Positions 38,192 through 51,296 of a stretch of DNA of 64,000 nucleotides are shown here, piece after piece. A program made the position numbers and the translations under genes. Source of the DNA: Trichuris trichiura (taxonomy: Eukaryota; Nematoda; Enoplea; Trichinellida; Trichuridae). The stretch spans positions 2,604,001 through 2,668,000 of the forward strand of contig JBAJFE010000005.1 of NCBI GenBank assembly GCA_037903355.1, read 5' to 3'. Every line of letters begins with the position of its first letter. The first letter of the stretch is position 1. Below the pieces are notes generated by a model that did not search any database, was not told the origin of the DNA, and was given only the letters and a program-made list of their open reading frames with translations.

Positions 38192-40125
38192 TCCTACTTT
38201 GAAAAACGCTTACGGTGGTGCACCACTCTTACAGTAATTTAAAATTGTTTCTGATGTTCAGGTTTTGCTAACAGTAATTTAAAATTCAAAAATGAAATAT
38301 ATACCAAAGCGCTGTTTTTCTTTTGAGCGTCTACTAAACGTTTTTCATAGTCTTCTATGGATACTTATTTGGCAAAGGGCTTACCTGTTTTGTCATTAGT
38401 GTCAAATGCCATGCCAAAAAGATATATACATATATGAGTTCTAATGGGCCTTAAATGCTGCAACCAACGCGACATGTACAAACCACGCTTTCGTACTGCA
38501 CCCATAAAAGAATTGTTGACTGAATTTTTAAAATGAGGTTAAGGAGTCCCTTTTGAACCTAACTCAAAAGTTTTAAATTAATGCGACACAGAATGGTAGG
38601 AGCAGCCCAATTTCTGACGACGACTTTTTTTTCTGGAAGTCCGTCCTTGGTACCGTAAACGCTATGAGAAAAGATGGTTTTATATAGACGTTGACAGGCT
38701 CGCGAAGACCTTTAAAACCCATCCAAACTCCTCACTTTCTTTAAATTAACATACCCCAAGTCTCCAAGACAAGTGTAGCCCTTATCCCGCCTGAATTATA
38801 TTTGACTTTCAGAAAGCTTTGTCCGAAAGCATAAAGCAGATTCTTCTGTTCATTGGCGAAAAATCATGAACGCATTTGAAAAAGCATTACCAATTTTCCC
38901 AACCAACCGGAAGTTGGCTGTTCGGACAATCAAGAATGTTCCTTAGAGCTATTAGCTGATCTGATTCTCAGAATGGCAAACTCATAGCTGTCGCATTAAT
39001 TTAATTTCGGAATAATAAAAATAACGCGCAACTTACGCAACCGTAATATCAGGGTACCATTCTTGTTATAAAACGGCCGTGGAACCGTCGCTCGGCCTCT
39101 GCTCCGCATTTTAATGCTAAAAAAAGAAACCTAACTATTAAATAATTTATCTACAAAAATTAAAGCAATACATACCGCCCACTCATTACTGCATTGGCAT
39201 TTTTTTTCCAGCAAACGTAGCATATCACCTAAAAGTTGTAACAGTTGCCAGTCTTACTGTACGGATTAACAGGTTCTATATAACTTTAGTCCATACCGGG
39301 TTTAAGCTGGTCTTTGACGCATCAAAATGACTATTCCACTCATGCTTGTACCATAAATTAATTATTATTATCCTTATCGACAAGTGTACTTCCGTCTAAA
39401 AAGTTTAGAATCGATCGGTTATCATTACTTTCTTTCGCTTAATCATTTTACGTAATTTGTAAACGTTCTGCTATGTACGGTCGTCTATTGTTGTTTTACG
39501 TTTAACCTGTTTGTAGCAGAGACGAAAAGTTGAAGCTGACAAATTTTTTTGCAAACAGCTCTCCAAACCTTAAGCCCGCGGCGCGTCTGAAACATGTTTG
39601 AGCTTTTTTTTATCGGAAGTCTGTCAAGCAAAATCGAAGCTGGAATCTATCGTACGCAACGTTGGGTAGATTAGTACGAAAAGCACTATAGGCGCAAAAC
39701 GCTCTATCTTGAAAATGTTTTTACTGTAACCTTGAGCATCGATTGTTTGCTGCATGCGGGTGGTAAGAATTCTCGTCAAAAAAGTTTTCAGCGTTTCTGC
39801 CCTCGCTGATACTCGCTAAGCTCGTAGCGGTAACAATTTTTTTAAAAGATTAACTTGCAGTCACGAGTGTTTCGTCCGAAAAACAGGCTCAACTCGCTAG
39901 TTTAGTATAGCTAAACGAGCAGCCGCGTTTAGGCGAAGGGAGCTATGCAAAGCAAAATAAATGATCGTTTAAACAAAGGCTAGTTGAGTGGGCCCGTTTT
40001 TCGTTTGTTTTTCGACCCCTGAATAGGACGCTTTTTGTGTGCACTATAAAAACGCGTATTCTTCCAACTTACATTGACGAAAAGCGGTGTTGTTTTCTAT
40101 TTGCAGTGCTTCGGATTCGTTGTTG
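38192..40125. other. AT-rich interval without a recognised gene
   Basis: No supported gene. ACAGTAATTTAAAATT occurs twice here (about 38232 and 38272) and again near 56852. The right end holds the ASCC3 promoter. CTATTTGCAG about 20 nt before the ASCC3 ATG looks like a splice acceptor. Confidence 0.5.
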
Positions 40126-43100
40126 ATGATGTCACTGCAGTCAAGGCTGACAGCTGTCATTCAGACTCGCCTTGGAGGGAAGTGGCAAGAAACTGCCAAG
40201 GACAATGAAGCTCAAAGATGCCAACACATTAAAGATCGTCTTTTGACCAGCTGTATGTTGCACGAACGCGATACTGCGAGCAGCAGTTTCAACGCCCTGC
40301 AAGAAATAGCTAAAGATATCTTAGGTGACAGTTACTATTTTTTTTATAAACTACATTACATTTTCGAAATGAATTCAGTCAGCAACGAAATGTTATCAAC
40401 AGACGAGGGTGTACTATCCGTAGCAACGATTAAGTTGATGGAAATATTCGCTTTTTCCAATAGCAGCGTAGTGACCGAAAGGGAAAAAGGCAGAGTGACG
40501 ATAGAATTTGGGCCCTGCGCAAGTATGCTCTTAAAAAGAGCCTTAGAGGAGACAAAACGATTGAAGCAGTGCTTTGCCGACGAGAAAACTTTTCAAAATA
40601 TATTACGACCAAACGCCGCCGTCAGAAATGGTTACGGTCGACCCAATAAGGTGGTTTCCACGAACATTCGCCCTTTTGGCTTTAATGTGCAAGTCAATGG
40701 ACCCAATCAAGAGAATTTGGTCGATTTCGCGGCATTTGGTGTTGACGACGCTTTGCAAAGCAGCAAAGCAAAAGTGAACAACTTTTCCATAAAGTACGAA
40801 CCGAAAGATGAAAGTACGTGTTTGGAAAAAGACGCGGAAGCTTCGTTGGAATATGTCTATCAGCAAATCAGTGTTTCCTTTACCGAACCGCATCATATTT
40901 TGACTTCAACGATGAAAATACTGAAAAGTTGCGACGACGAAGTTCTGTTGCAAGCTGAGGTATATCGACTTCGAGTATTGAATTAATTATTATTACTGTA
41001 CATTTTTTAGCTGTACGATCTGTTGGGTGTTGACAACGTTGATCTCATTGGCTACTTGCTTCGAAATCGACATGCTCTCGTCAGGCAGTTCGCCTCTGTG
41101 ACTTTGGAGCGTTTAAAAAAAGGTATTTTAAACATAAGTAACTAAATATATAAATAAACATATATGTTATGCGTATATACATATACGTTAGGGGCAATTA
41201 GACGGCTTGGAATTAGACATTGCCTAGAATGACTAAGCAACCTGTTGGCCCTATACTTCACATATTTCTTATGCATTTTATGTAATGGCTAATGGCCAAC
41301 AGGCAAAGTATTAAATCAGCTGTTTTCACCTATATGGTGGCGACATCTACTGGACAAAATGGATTGTTTTCTCGCTACTTTGCCAACTGTACTTTCCTTA
41401 TATCTCAGCTTAGGCTTAGACTTAGGCTTAGGCCAAGGCAAAATAGGATAGCGGAAAAGTATGCAAAAAAATTCGATATTTCAATCGTAGAGCGCACATC
41501 CTCAACGTAGTAAGAAAGCAGCTTACTTTCCCCTGCAGGTGTCGCCACTGTAGCTTTGCGGAAACATTTGCTACAGGACCTAAAAGCTTCCACTGTTAAG
41601 ATGCGATTCACACTTTGCTTAAGTAATTATGCTTTATCTGCTTTATGTAATATATACATATATAATATAACTGTATACATATACGTGATGTGCAGAAATT
41701 ACTTTTATATATATAAGTGTATGTACTTTCCTATATGTATGTATACATCTGACATACGTATATATGTCAGATGGCAGATTTCTGGGTGTATATATATATA
41801 TATATATGTTTATGATTTGTTGATGTTTGCTTATTCAGCATACGAGCTGAAACAGTCTGCCCGTCCCGTTGGAGCGGATATGTTTCTTCAAACGGAAAGG
41901 CAAAAGCAGCTGGCCAAAGAAATTGGCAAAATGGAAAAGAAATTGCATAAATACGAAAAGATCACCGGCTTGGAACGATCGGAAATGCAAGACGTGGACG
42001 TGTTGAGAAAAAAGTGAAATATTTGCATAATTTCCACTCGTTCTTTTTTCCGGTCGGTATATTTTACGCGCGTATTCAGAGAGTTGGAATACAAAGCGGC
42101 TGCCAGTATACCGTTCGCTTTGCCGGAAAGCGTTGTTGACAAACCGCAAGATTTGCCGTACGTTTTCGACAAGGTCGGCTCGATCAAATCGCAAAATTCC
42201 GCCGCGGCTTTGAAATCGAAAGTAGGATGCTTTTTTTTGAAAAAACCTAATCGAAATTACCATTTATTGGATATGTCTTTTTTCTTTCTCAGCTTCGTCT
42301 GGCCGTGGATTGCGTCCATAAAAGTAGCGAACTCTGCGAGGAGATGACCATTCCCGCGCCGGCGCCAACCGATTTTGCTCGCACGGTTGCTCGAGTAAAA
42401 ATAGCCGACTTGGATGAGGTGAGAGGATAATTTTTTCCAAATTCGGCTCGGATATCATTTTTTGTTGCAGAAATCTCAGTTGGCTTTTTCCGGTTTCGAA
42501 GAGCTCAATTTGATCCAATCGATCGTGTACGAGCAGGCTCGTAACACCAACGAGAATTTGCTTATATGCGCGCCAACCGGAGCCGGCAAGACCAACATTG
42601 CATTGTTGTGCATTCTCCGCGTTCTGCAGAATTTCACCGAAAATGGTGTGCTGAAGAAAGATGATTTTAAGGTTCCCCTTTTTGGCTGTCCAAAAGATGT
42701 TCAGCGCTATTTTTTCCCGCTCAGATTGTATACATTGCACCTATGAAGGCGTTGGCGGCTGAAATGGTAAGGAATTTGGGTGGTCGTCTGTCGCGACTTG
42801 GAGTAACGGTCAAAGAGTTAACGGGCGACATGCAATTGTCCAAATACGAAATCAACCGTACGCAGGTACATACGTAGACAAGTATACCACTTTTTTTATC
42901 GATTTCATTATTTCCACTGTACAGATGCTGGTAACAACTCCGGAAAAATGGGATGTTGTCACTAGAAAGGCTTCGGGTGATATATCCTTGTCTCTGCTAG
43001 TGCGACTTTTAATTATTGATGAGGTTCATCTCCTTCACGACGAAAGAGGAGCCGTTTTGGAATCGTTGGTTGCCCGCACTCTACGTCAAGTATGGCTCCA

Positions 43101-46100
43101 ACCTTTAAGGCTAAAATCTGCTCGTAACTTCGTTTCCTTTTTAGGTAAAGACGTCTCAACAAAATGTTCGATTAATAGGTCTTTCCGCAACGCTTCCCAA
43201 CTATCTTGACGTGGCAAAATTTTTGTGCGTTGAACCGCGCCACGGATTGTTCTTTTTTGATGCCCGATTTCGACCCGTCCCTCTGACTCAAACGTAAGCG
43301 ATGGACGGCTTGACAAAGCTGAGATATTTGGTGCTTTTCAGCTTCATCGGTGTCAAAGGGAAGAGTTCGCTTGAGATATCCCAAAATCAAGATAAGGTCT
43401 GCTACGATACAGTGTTGAAGTTTGTTCGCCAAGGTCATCAGGTAGGCGGGAATTTCTATTTGGCCCCTTTCTTTTTCAAAATTCCTTTGTACATTTAAGG
43501 TTATGGTATTTGTCCATTCAAGAGTATCCACAAGCAGGACAGCGTCCGTATTGGCCGAACTGGCAGCCAATGCGGGTCAGTCGTCCTTGTTTTTGCCAAA
43601 GCCAAGCGCATCGTACAATATGGCCCATAAGATGATGACGAGATCGCAGAACAGTCGTTTAAAAACTCTTTTCACTTCCGGATTTGGTATTCATCATGCC
43701 GGTATGCTAAGACCGGATCGTAGTCTGGTCGAGAGGCTTTTTTCGGAAGGACATATTAAAGTGCTTTGTTGTACTGCCACGTTGGCATGGGGTGTCAACT
43801 TACCCGCCCACGCGGTTATTATAAAAGTAACAGCAAATAGAAGAACAACTAATAACTTGCACTTGTTCGTACCTTTTTAGGGGACCGACATCTACGACGC
43901 AAAAAAGTGTTCCTTCGTCGACGTTGGTATTTTGGATGTGCAGCAAATTTTCGGTCGCGCGGGACGCCCGCAGTACGAAAGCACCGGCCACGGAGTGATC
44001 ATAACGGCTCACGAAAAGTTGCACCACTTTCTTCGATTGATGACCAACCAAATGACCATCGAAAGTCAATTCCTTAATAATTTGTGCGAAAATTTAAATG
44101 CCGAGGTTGGATGAGCAATTTTTCTGTTTTACTTGCACGAAAAGCTGTGAACTCTTCTTTTTTTAATTGCAGATCTGCTTGGACTCTGTATGCACCGTTC
44201 AAGATGCCATTGAATGGTTGAGCTATACGTACATGTTCGTTCGAGCCAGGTTGAACCCGGTTGCTTACGGCATTACCATAGCGGAACTGCAGGTAAGCAA
44301 TTTGTGCAACGGAAATTTAGGTAATTCAGTTTTAAGAAACAGAATATTCCGACCTGTAGTTGTACATTGCCGCGGGTATACTGTTGAATTTTCATGATAG
44401 TCATGTTCGATTTCCTCTCTGCACGCATCTATCCGCCATTAGTTAACCTATGCTTTCTGCTTACGTTAACCTAAGCCTAAGCCTGAACATAAGCCTTATG
44501 TTTAGGCTTAGGCTTAGGAAGAAGCTGTACATGATTGACAGAGAGGTTACGCAACGTCAGCATCACGAAAAGTCAACGGTAGAGTGGCGGTCCCGGATGG
44601 CAAAAGGCCTTAATAATCTTCTATACGCACATGTTGCGTATCGATATCTGGTTATTGACTTTGTTTTTTTCAACGGTTGTTGGCTTACCGTTGATCGAAA
44701 GCAAAAGGTTGGATATCCTGTGCTTTCGCGCCTGTTTCTACTGTCATCAGTCGTAAAAAAATGCGCAGACGTTATTCATTATTCAGTAATGTATCCGTTG
44801 AATAGTGAACGCTCTGTAATGGCCTTCAATCATGTTTTTGTTCTTTTTATTTAGTCGTCAGCATCGGTAAAAATAAAAAGGATTTTTGCTCACTAGAAGC
44901 TTGCAAGTAACCTACCGTAGCCCTCTGTATGCAGGTACCTTTTCGGAGAAGTGCCGACTATTCTGTTCTGCTCTTCGTTAAGCCTAAGCTGAAATATAAG
45001 CTTTATGTTTAGGCTTAAGTTTAGTTAAAGAAACAACCGGATGTCGCGCATTTTTCAGGAAAGAAGCCCGCATTTAGTGAGCTACCATAATAGGACCCAT
45101 AAAAAGGTTTAACATTTGAAGCTTTCGGGATTGCTAGTGTCCCGCTGACAGGAAAGAAGTCTTAAACATATGGCAGTAAAGGAGTTCATGTTATTATATG
45201 CTCCATACTGCTCCGCTGACGACGAGAGTTGAACAGTAGCGAGAAGTTCGGGTTATTAAACTTTTTATATTTTTTAGTGATCAAAAACATGAAATACAGT
45301 AAAACCTCGTCATCTAATAGAGTTACATTGCAAACTAATGATGTTCAAGGTGTGTTGCTCCGTTGCTCTCTCTGAGCGAGATGAAAATCAAATCTACGAA
45401 CCCTAGCTTTCACTTCTTCCGTTTGTTCTACTGATTTCCTTGAATTGCGATCTTATTTTTCTGTTAAGTAAGGTTGAAATAATGCGAATATACAATCCCA
45501 TTAAAAGGTTTACAATATTCAAAAATTCGAATATGTATGACAGTAGGTATGTTACCTGCAAGTCAATTGGCTATCTATTATCCCTTTGCAAGATTTCTCT
45601 GTATATCGATGCATGACGAACCGCTTTGCTGATAAAAGCTGACCGTAATCAGTAAATGACGTCATACTGCCTAGATAATCTTTAGCTTATTGTGAGATAG
45701 CTTTTGGCTGTCAGGTTCAAACTTAATTTGCCCGATCTGTATTCCGGCTTTATCAAGTGTTGCTTTGCATTAGAGATCTTGCTTAAAATAAACGACTGTT
45801 TCTCACGCGAAAAAAAAGTAAAGTTAACGCGCGCTGCTCAATTATTCAATGAAAATATAAATGAAAGAAAAAAGTTTGAAAAGTACTTTAGTCTGTTTGC
45901 AAACATAACTTCCGGTTTTAGCTGTCAGCTAGCGTAGGCTGCATGTTGGCAATTAGGTAAAACTCACATTGAACGGATGAGCAGTGGCTTGCGGAAATTA
46001 TGCAAATTTTTAAAAACTTTTCGAACATTTATCAAGAAGAATTAAACTGACCTGTAGCGTATGTGTTCAGGCGGATCCCGACTTGCTTGAATTCCGTCGT

Positions 46101-49100
46101 TGTTGCATCGTCTCCGCTGCCCGCCAATTGGAGCGACTAAAGATGATTCGTTTCAACGAAGAAAACGGCTACTTCTATTCGACGGATCTTGGAAGAATAG
46201 CCAGTTATTATTACTTGAAATGCGGCACAGTCGAGGTGAAATACGCTACTACTCGTTGAGATTTCGCTACTTCTTAAGTTTTAGACGTTCAACAATTTTG
46301 TCCGAGAAGTTATGCCCGATCACGAACTGTTGGCCACGGTTGCCAAGGCGACGGAATTTGAAAATTTCAAGGCAAATATAATTGTTTTCCTTATCTTTCG
46401 CCCTTTTCGCTTTTTACAAAAGGCGCCAATTGCGTTCAGGTGCGCGACGACGAATTCGGCGAATTGGAAAATTTGTTGCACTCGTGCAAAATGGCCGTGC
46501 CGGGCGGCTGCGAAAACTCGTACGGCAAAGTGAACATCCTGCTGCAAGCCTACGTTGGCAGATCCAATTTGAACACCTTTTCGTTGATATCCGATTCGGC
46601 CTTTGTCGCGCAGGTAAGCGAATAGCGGCATCAATAATTGTTTTAGGCGTTTTTGCAACCTTTAAGAATAGCGCCAGAATACTGAGAGCAATGTTTGAAA
46701 TTTCGCTACGTCACAGTTGGCCAGTTCTTGCCAATACCCTTCTCCGGTTGTGTAAAAGTGTGGAAAGGCGCCGCTGGTGGTTCGAACATCCTTTATGGCA
46801 ATTGACGGATATTATCCGCTTTGAGACAATGGTAAAAATTGAAGCTAAGCGGCTAAGCATAGAACGTATAAAAGATATGGATGCCAATGATCTTGGTACG
46901 CATTCATAGTCTGTCGACAAGTCTTCGCGACGAAGCCTTTCCATATTTAGGCTATATGATACGAGATAAAGGTCAGTTGATCAAAGATGCTGTACGTCGC
47001 CTTCCGCAAATAGAAATTGAATCGCGCGTGCAGCCCATCACTCGAACCATCCTAAGAATAAGACTGTCCATCGTACCTTCTTTTCTTTGGGATGATAGAG
47101 TGCACGGACGCGGCATGATGCTATTCCATATTTGGATTGTAGAGCCGAATGCAAATTACATCTACCATAAGGAGGAATTGTTTCTCAGCCGAAAACAAGT
47201 AGTCAAACGGGAAGTCCAAGAACTAGTTTTTACCATACCGGTCAGCGAACCGATTCCAAGTCAATATTTGGTCAATTGGATTTCCGACCTTTGGATCGGC
47301 TGTCAAGGAACCGAAGTGCTGTCGTTCGAAAATCTCATCATGCCAACCGTCCATCCGCCGCACACCAGTAATACTGCCGCCTCAGAAATTTGCCATTTCT
47401 TTTTTTCTTCTTCAGAACTTATGGATTTGAAACCGCTTCCGGTGACCGCTCTTGGCAATGAAATTTTTCAATCCATCTACGGATTCAGCCATTTCAACGC
47501 CGTTCAAACGCAAATGTTCTTTTGCCTTTTTCATACGGACAACAATGTATTGGTCGGAGCGCCAACCGGTTCCGGCAAGACAATTGCCGCCGAGCTGGCA
47601 ATATTAAGAGTTTTCTCAAAAACGCCCAATCTTAAGGTGCCGTCGCCTTTGTTAAACTAATCTGGGTGACGCTTGTAACGTTAGCATATTTAAAGTGCGT
47701 ATACATTGCCCCGTTGAAAGCTTTAGTGAGGGAACGAATGAAGGATTGGACCGTTCGATTGGAGCAAATGATGGGAAAACGGTAAAAGCCCATTTTTCTT
47801 AAAGGTAAGCGATGTATACGTTACCTTTTAAGGGTTGTGGAATTGACTGGCGATTGTACGCCTGACGTGCGCATCTTGGCGGCCGCTGACGTCGTTGTGA
47901 CCACACCGGAAAAATGGGATGGCATATCGAGAAGTTGGCAAACGAGGGCTTACGTGCGGGACATAGCTTTAATTGTAATCGACGAGATTCATCTCCTTGG
48001 CGAGGACCGCGGTCCAGTGCTTGAGGTGATCGTTTCTCGAGCCAACTACATAACGGGAACAACGGGGCGAAAGGTTCGCGTAGTTGGCCTCTCAACCGCC
48101 CTAGCAAACGCGGGTGACTTGGCCAACTGGTTAGGAATCCAAAAGGTACCTTTCTCGTGACTCAAAAAGCAGCGCTTCTTTTTTTTCAATGTCCTTTTGT
48201 AGTACGGAATGTACAACTTTCCCCCGTCGGTTCGGCCGGTGCCCTTGGAGGTGCATATTGCCGGATTTCCGGAAAAACGCTATTGCCCCAGAATGGCAAC
48301 TATGAATAAACCGGCCTACAAAGGTTGCATATCTTGCCGCGCAAGAGTTGCAAGCAACAATTTCTACTTTAAGACATTAAAGTCCATTCCGGCGGGAAAC
48401 CAGTGCTCGTATTTGTCTCGTCTCGTCGGCAGACCAGATTGACCAGCTTCGACTTGATTGCCCATTTAGTTGGCGACTCCAGTCCGAAACAATGGTTGCA
48501 TATGGACTCGGAAGAGGTGACGACACGTCGTCGTTGTGTTGCATAAATGGAATAGTTCAATTTCAGCTTGAAAACTATAGCGATTTGGTCAGAGATCCGA
48601 ATCTTCGATTGACCCTTTCGTTCGGCATTGGCCTTCATCACGCCGGTCTACGAGAGACCGATCGAAATATTGTTGAAGAGCTTTTTGTTTCGCAGAAAAT
48701 TCAAGTACTAATAGCGACGGCTACGTTGGCTTGGGGAGTCAATTTTCCCGCTCATTTGGTCATCGTCAAAGGAACGGAATACTACGACGGAAAAGCGCGT
48801 CGCTACGTCGACTTTCCCGTGACGGGTGAACCAACAAGCTCTTGTCAACGCGGAGATGAACATCGCTAGCTTTTAGACGTATTGCAAATGATCGGAAGAG
48901 CCGGCAGACCCCAATACGATGAGCAAGGTATAGCTATGGTATACGTTCAAGATGTGAAGAAAAATTTCTACCAAAAGTTCTTGTACGAACCATTTCCGGT
49001 TGAATCAAGGTAGTCTTAATTGCGAATAGGTTGTATACCACTACCATATGTGTCTATTTGCAGTTTGTTAGCTGTACTTGCCGATCATTTGAATGCCGAG

Positions 49101-50905
49101 ATCGTAGCCGGAACAATAAGCACAAAGCAGCAGGCGATCGACTACCTAACTTGGACATACTTCTTCCGACGATTGTTGCTCAATCCAAGGTGCGTTGTCT
49201 ACTTGTCAATTAACTATTCAATTTTCGCTTAGCTATGTTGAAGCGTCGTCTTTTTCAATGTAAGACTTCTAATAATGCGCTTTGCTGTAAAATAGTTATT
49301 ACGGCGTGGAAGGATTGGATAAGGAAAATTTGAACCTATACCTATCCAGCTTGATAGAGACGGCGGTTAGATCGCTCGAGCAATCTCGCTGCGTTGAAGT
49401 CGACGAAGTACGTACGCCTTTTACGGGACGTTATTTCTTAGTTGTAAAACTTACACTTTTTTCCGTAGGATCGTAGGACGTTGTTTTCGCGTACTCCCGG
49501 TCGAATTGCTTCTTATTATTATCTTAGTCATAAGACGGTGAAACTTTTCCTGGATCGCCTTAGCGTTAGTTCCACCGTGATGGATCTGCTGCTCATTCTA
49601 ACGGTGAGAAGTATCCATTTTCCATATGCAAAAGCTCAACGACCTTTTTGTTCCAGTCCGTACCGGAATACGACGAAATACCGGTGCGACACAACGAAGA
49701 GCTAATCAATAGGTAGTGATAGCCGAAACCAATTTTCTTTTTCTGCCTATTTTTGTGTTCGTTCTTTTTTTAGCGATCTTGCCAAGCAGTGCGTTGTAAA
49801 GTTTGATCAGTCTGTATACGATGATCCACACGTGAAAACGCACCTGCTTTATCAAGCCCACTTTCTCAGGTTAACTTTACCATGCACCGACTACGAGACT
49901 GACTTGAAGTCCGTACTTGATCAGTCGATCAGGATTGTACAGGTTTGGAAAAATGCCAAGCGAGAAGAGACCAATTAATTCTGTTGTCCTTTTAAGGCTA
50001 TGTTTGATATAACTGCCGAACAAGGTTGGCTAGCCACAGCTCTTCGTACAATCAATCTTCTGCAGATGATTGTACAAGCCAGATTCGTTGACGATCCGCC
50101 GCTGAGCGTATTGCCTGGCGTTGATGTCTACGCTGCACGAAGGCTTTGTTCCAGATGTCGCGTCGAAACGGTTCCGCAACTGATCGAGGAATCCAGAAAA
50201 GATCGTAATTTCTTGTTGCGCTCATCGCAAGGTTTACTTGATCCTTCCCAGGTTGAAGAGGTATTATAAGCATCAAGATGAGCGCCTCTTTGGTTAGCTT
50301 ATGGCTTTTTAGGTTCTGCTTACACTTTCGCGACTTCCGGTCGTTAGAATTACCGCTTCAGTTGATGGCAGAATACCGGGAAAAGGAGAATCGTCAAAAC
50401 GAATTGTACCTCTGTCGCGTACAGGTACAACCGCCATTCCTCTTAGCTCGCGTAGCTTTGTCATTTTAAGGTTGTAATCAATGGCTGCCCGTATATGCTC
50501 AAGAAGAGTACGTCTTCTCCGTTACGCTTCGTCGACTTGTGCGGGTCGGTCAAAAATGCTTTGTATGCCTTTGGAAAAATATCCGCCGCGTTTTTTTAGA
50601 CTAACGAACGTCGTGCTGTGGCCCCAAGATTTCCAAAGGCAAAAGACGAAGGTTGGTTCGCCATTATTGGATCGGTGGAAAGCGGCGAATTGTTGGCTGT
50701 TCGACGGGTTGCGCCTTTTGAACGACAAACGTCTACAAATTTGCTTCTCGTTACACCGCCTAAGGCTTGCCGACTTATTTACACGCTTTACATCATGAGC
50801 GACTCGTACATCGGATTGGATCAGCAATACGAGCTTTATTTGGAAGTTGGAGAGCCCCACCCTGACAAGGCAGCTAACGGCGAGGAGGATGTATGTTTCG
50901 AGTGA
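40126..50905 (+). CDS. ASCC3: ASCC3, tandem Ski2-like helicase of the ASC-1 complex
   Basis: A 3'-5' helicase that splits collided ribosomes (ribosome quality control) and assists alkylation repair. Thirty-four exons, all in phase, 2172 aa (human about 2200). Exon bounds begin 40126-40959, 41011-41122, 41839-42013, 42080-42221, 42293-42418, 42471-42671, 42725-42865, 42925-43089, 43145-43293, 43342-43441, 43500-43826, 43881-44105, 44173-44292. After a 1778-bp intron they resume 46071-46235, 46285-46371, 46440-46613, 46667-46895, 46951-47367 and 47416-47636, and continue to 50600-50905. Cassette 1 has [13 protein letters not shown] and [10 protein letters not shown], then a Sec63 module. Cassette 2 has [12 protein letters not shown] and [10 protein letters not shown], then a second Sec63 module ending [12 protein letters not shown] and [14 protein letters not shown]. 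All helicase motifs look intact. Intron 46372-46439 appears to be GC-AG. Confidence 0.95.
41326..41800 (+). repeat. Dispersed foldback repeat in ASCC3 intron 2, with TTAGGC units
   Basis: Positions 41535-41632 match 14407-14502 inverted. The segment has opposed ends GTGGCGACATCTACTGG (about 41337) and CCTGCAGGTGTCGCCAC (about 41534). Inside lie four tandem telomere-like units at 41410-41433, three TTAGGC and one TTAGAC. AT-rich foldback sequence follows. Confidence 0.7.
44470..44518. repeat. TTAGGC palindrome in an ASCC3 intron
   Basis: Arms CCTAAGCCTAAGCCT and AGGCTTAGGCTTAGG face each other around GAACATAAGCCTTATGTTT, forming a near-perfect 23-bp stem. Confidence 0.85.
44979..45027. repeat. 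Second TTAGGC palindrome, diverged
   Basis: GTTAAGCCTAAGCTGAAATA faces TTTATGTTTAGGCTTAAG. It resembles the palindrome 510 bp upstream, with mutations. Confidence 0.7.
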
Positions 50906-51296
50906 GGAAGCTTAGTAAAATTTTAAAAAAAGAGTGATGTACTTACCGTATAGTTGTATGTATAGCTATGTCGTTGTGGCGCGGGAAGGCCAATACAAAA
51001 TTCGCAGTAATAGTTGAGCCTAATGACTAAACAAGTACGGAAAGCCAGTTCAACAATTGAACAATATTCTTGAAAGCTTAAAAAGTCGATTAGACTAGCC
51101 GATACGCCTTCCGCGATTCAAATTTAAGTTACAAATTGAGCGCGTCAATAAGACATTATTGATTCTCATGTTCGTAGCTTACTGTACATTAGATCTACTT
51201 ATGATCAATCGCTAGCGTTAGCGACTGCGCCAGCTGTTGGCTGTTTTGGCGCCCCTTACGAACCGCCGACTTCACTTCGCTTACCAATTGTAGTCC

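Noticed and set aside
39877..40005. Weak inverted repeat with CGAAAAAC ends upstream of ASCC3
   Set aside because: Arms align only with several gaps, so they are not distinguishable from chance.
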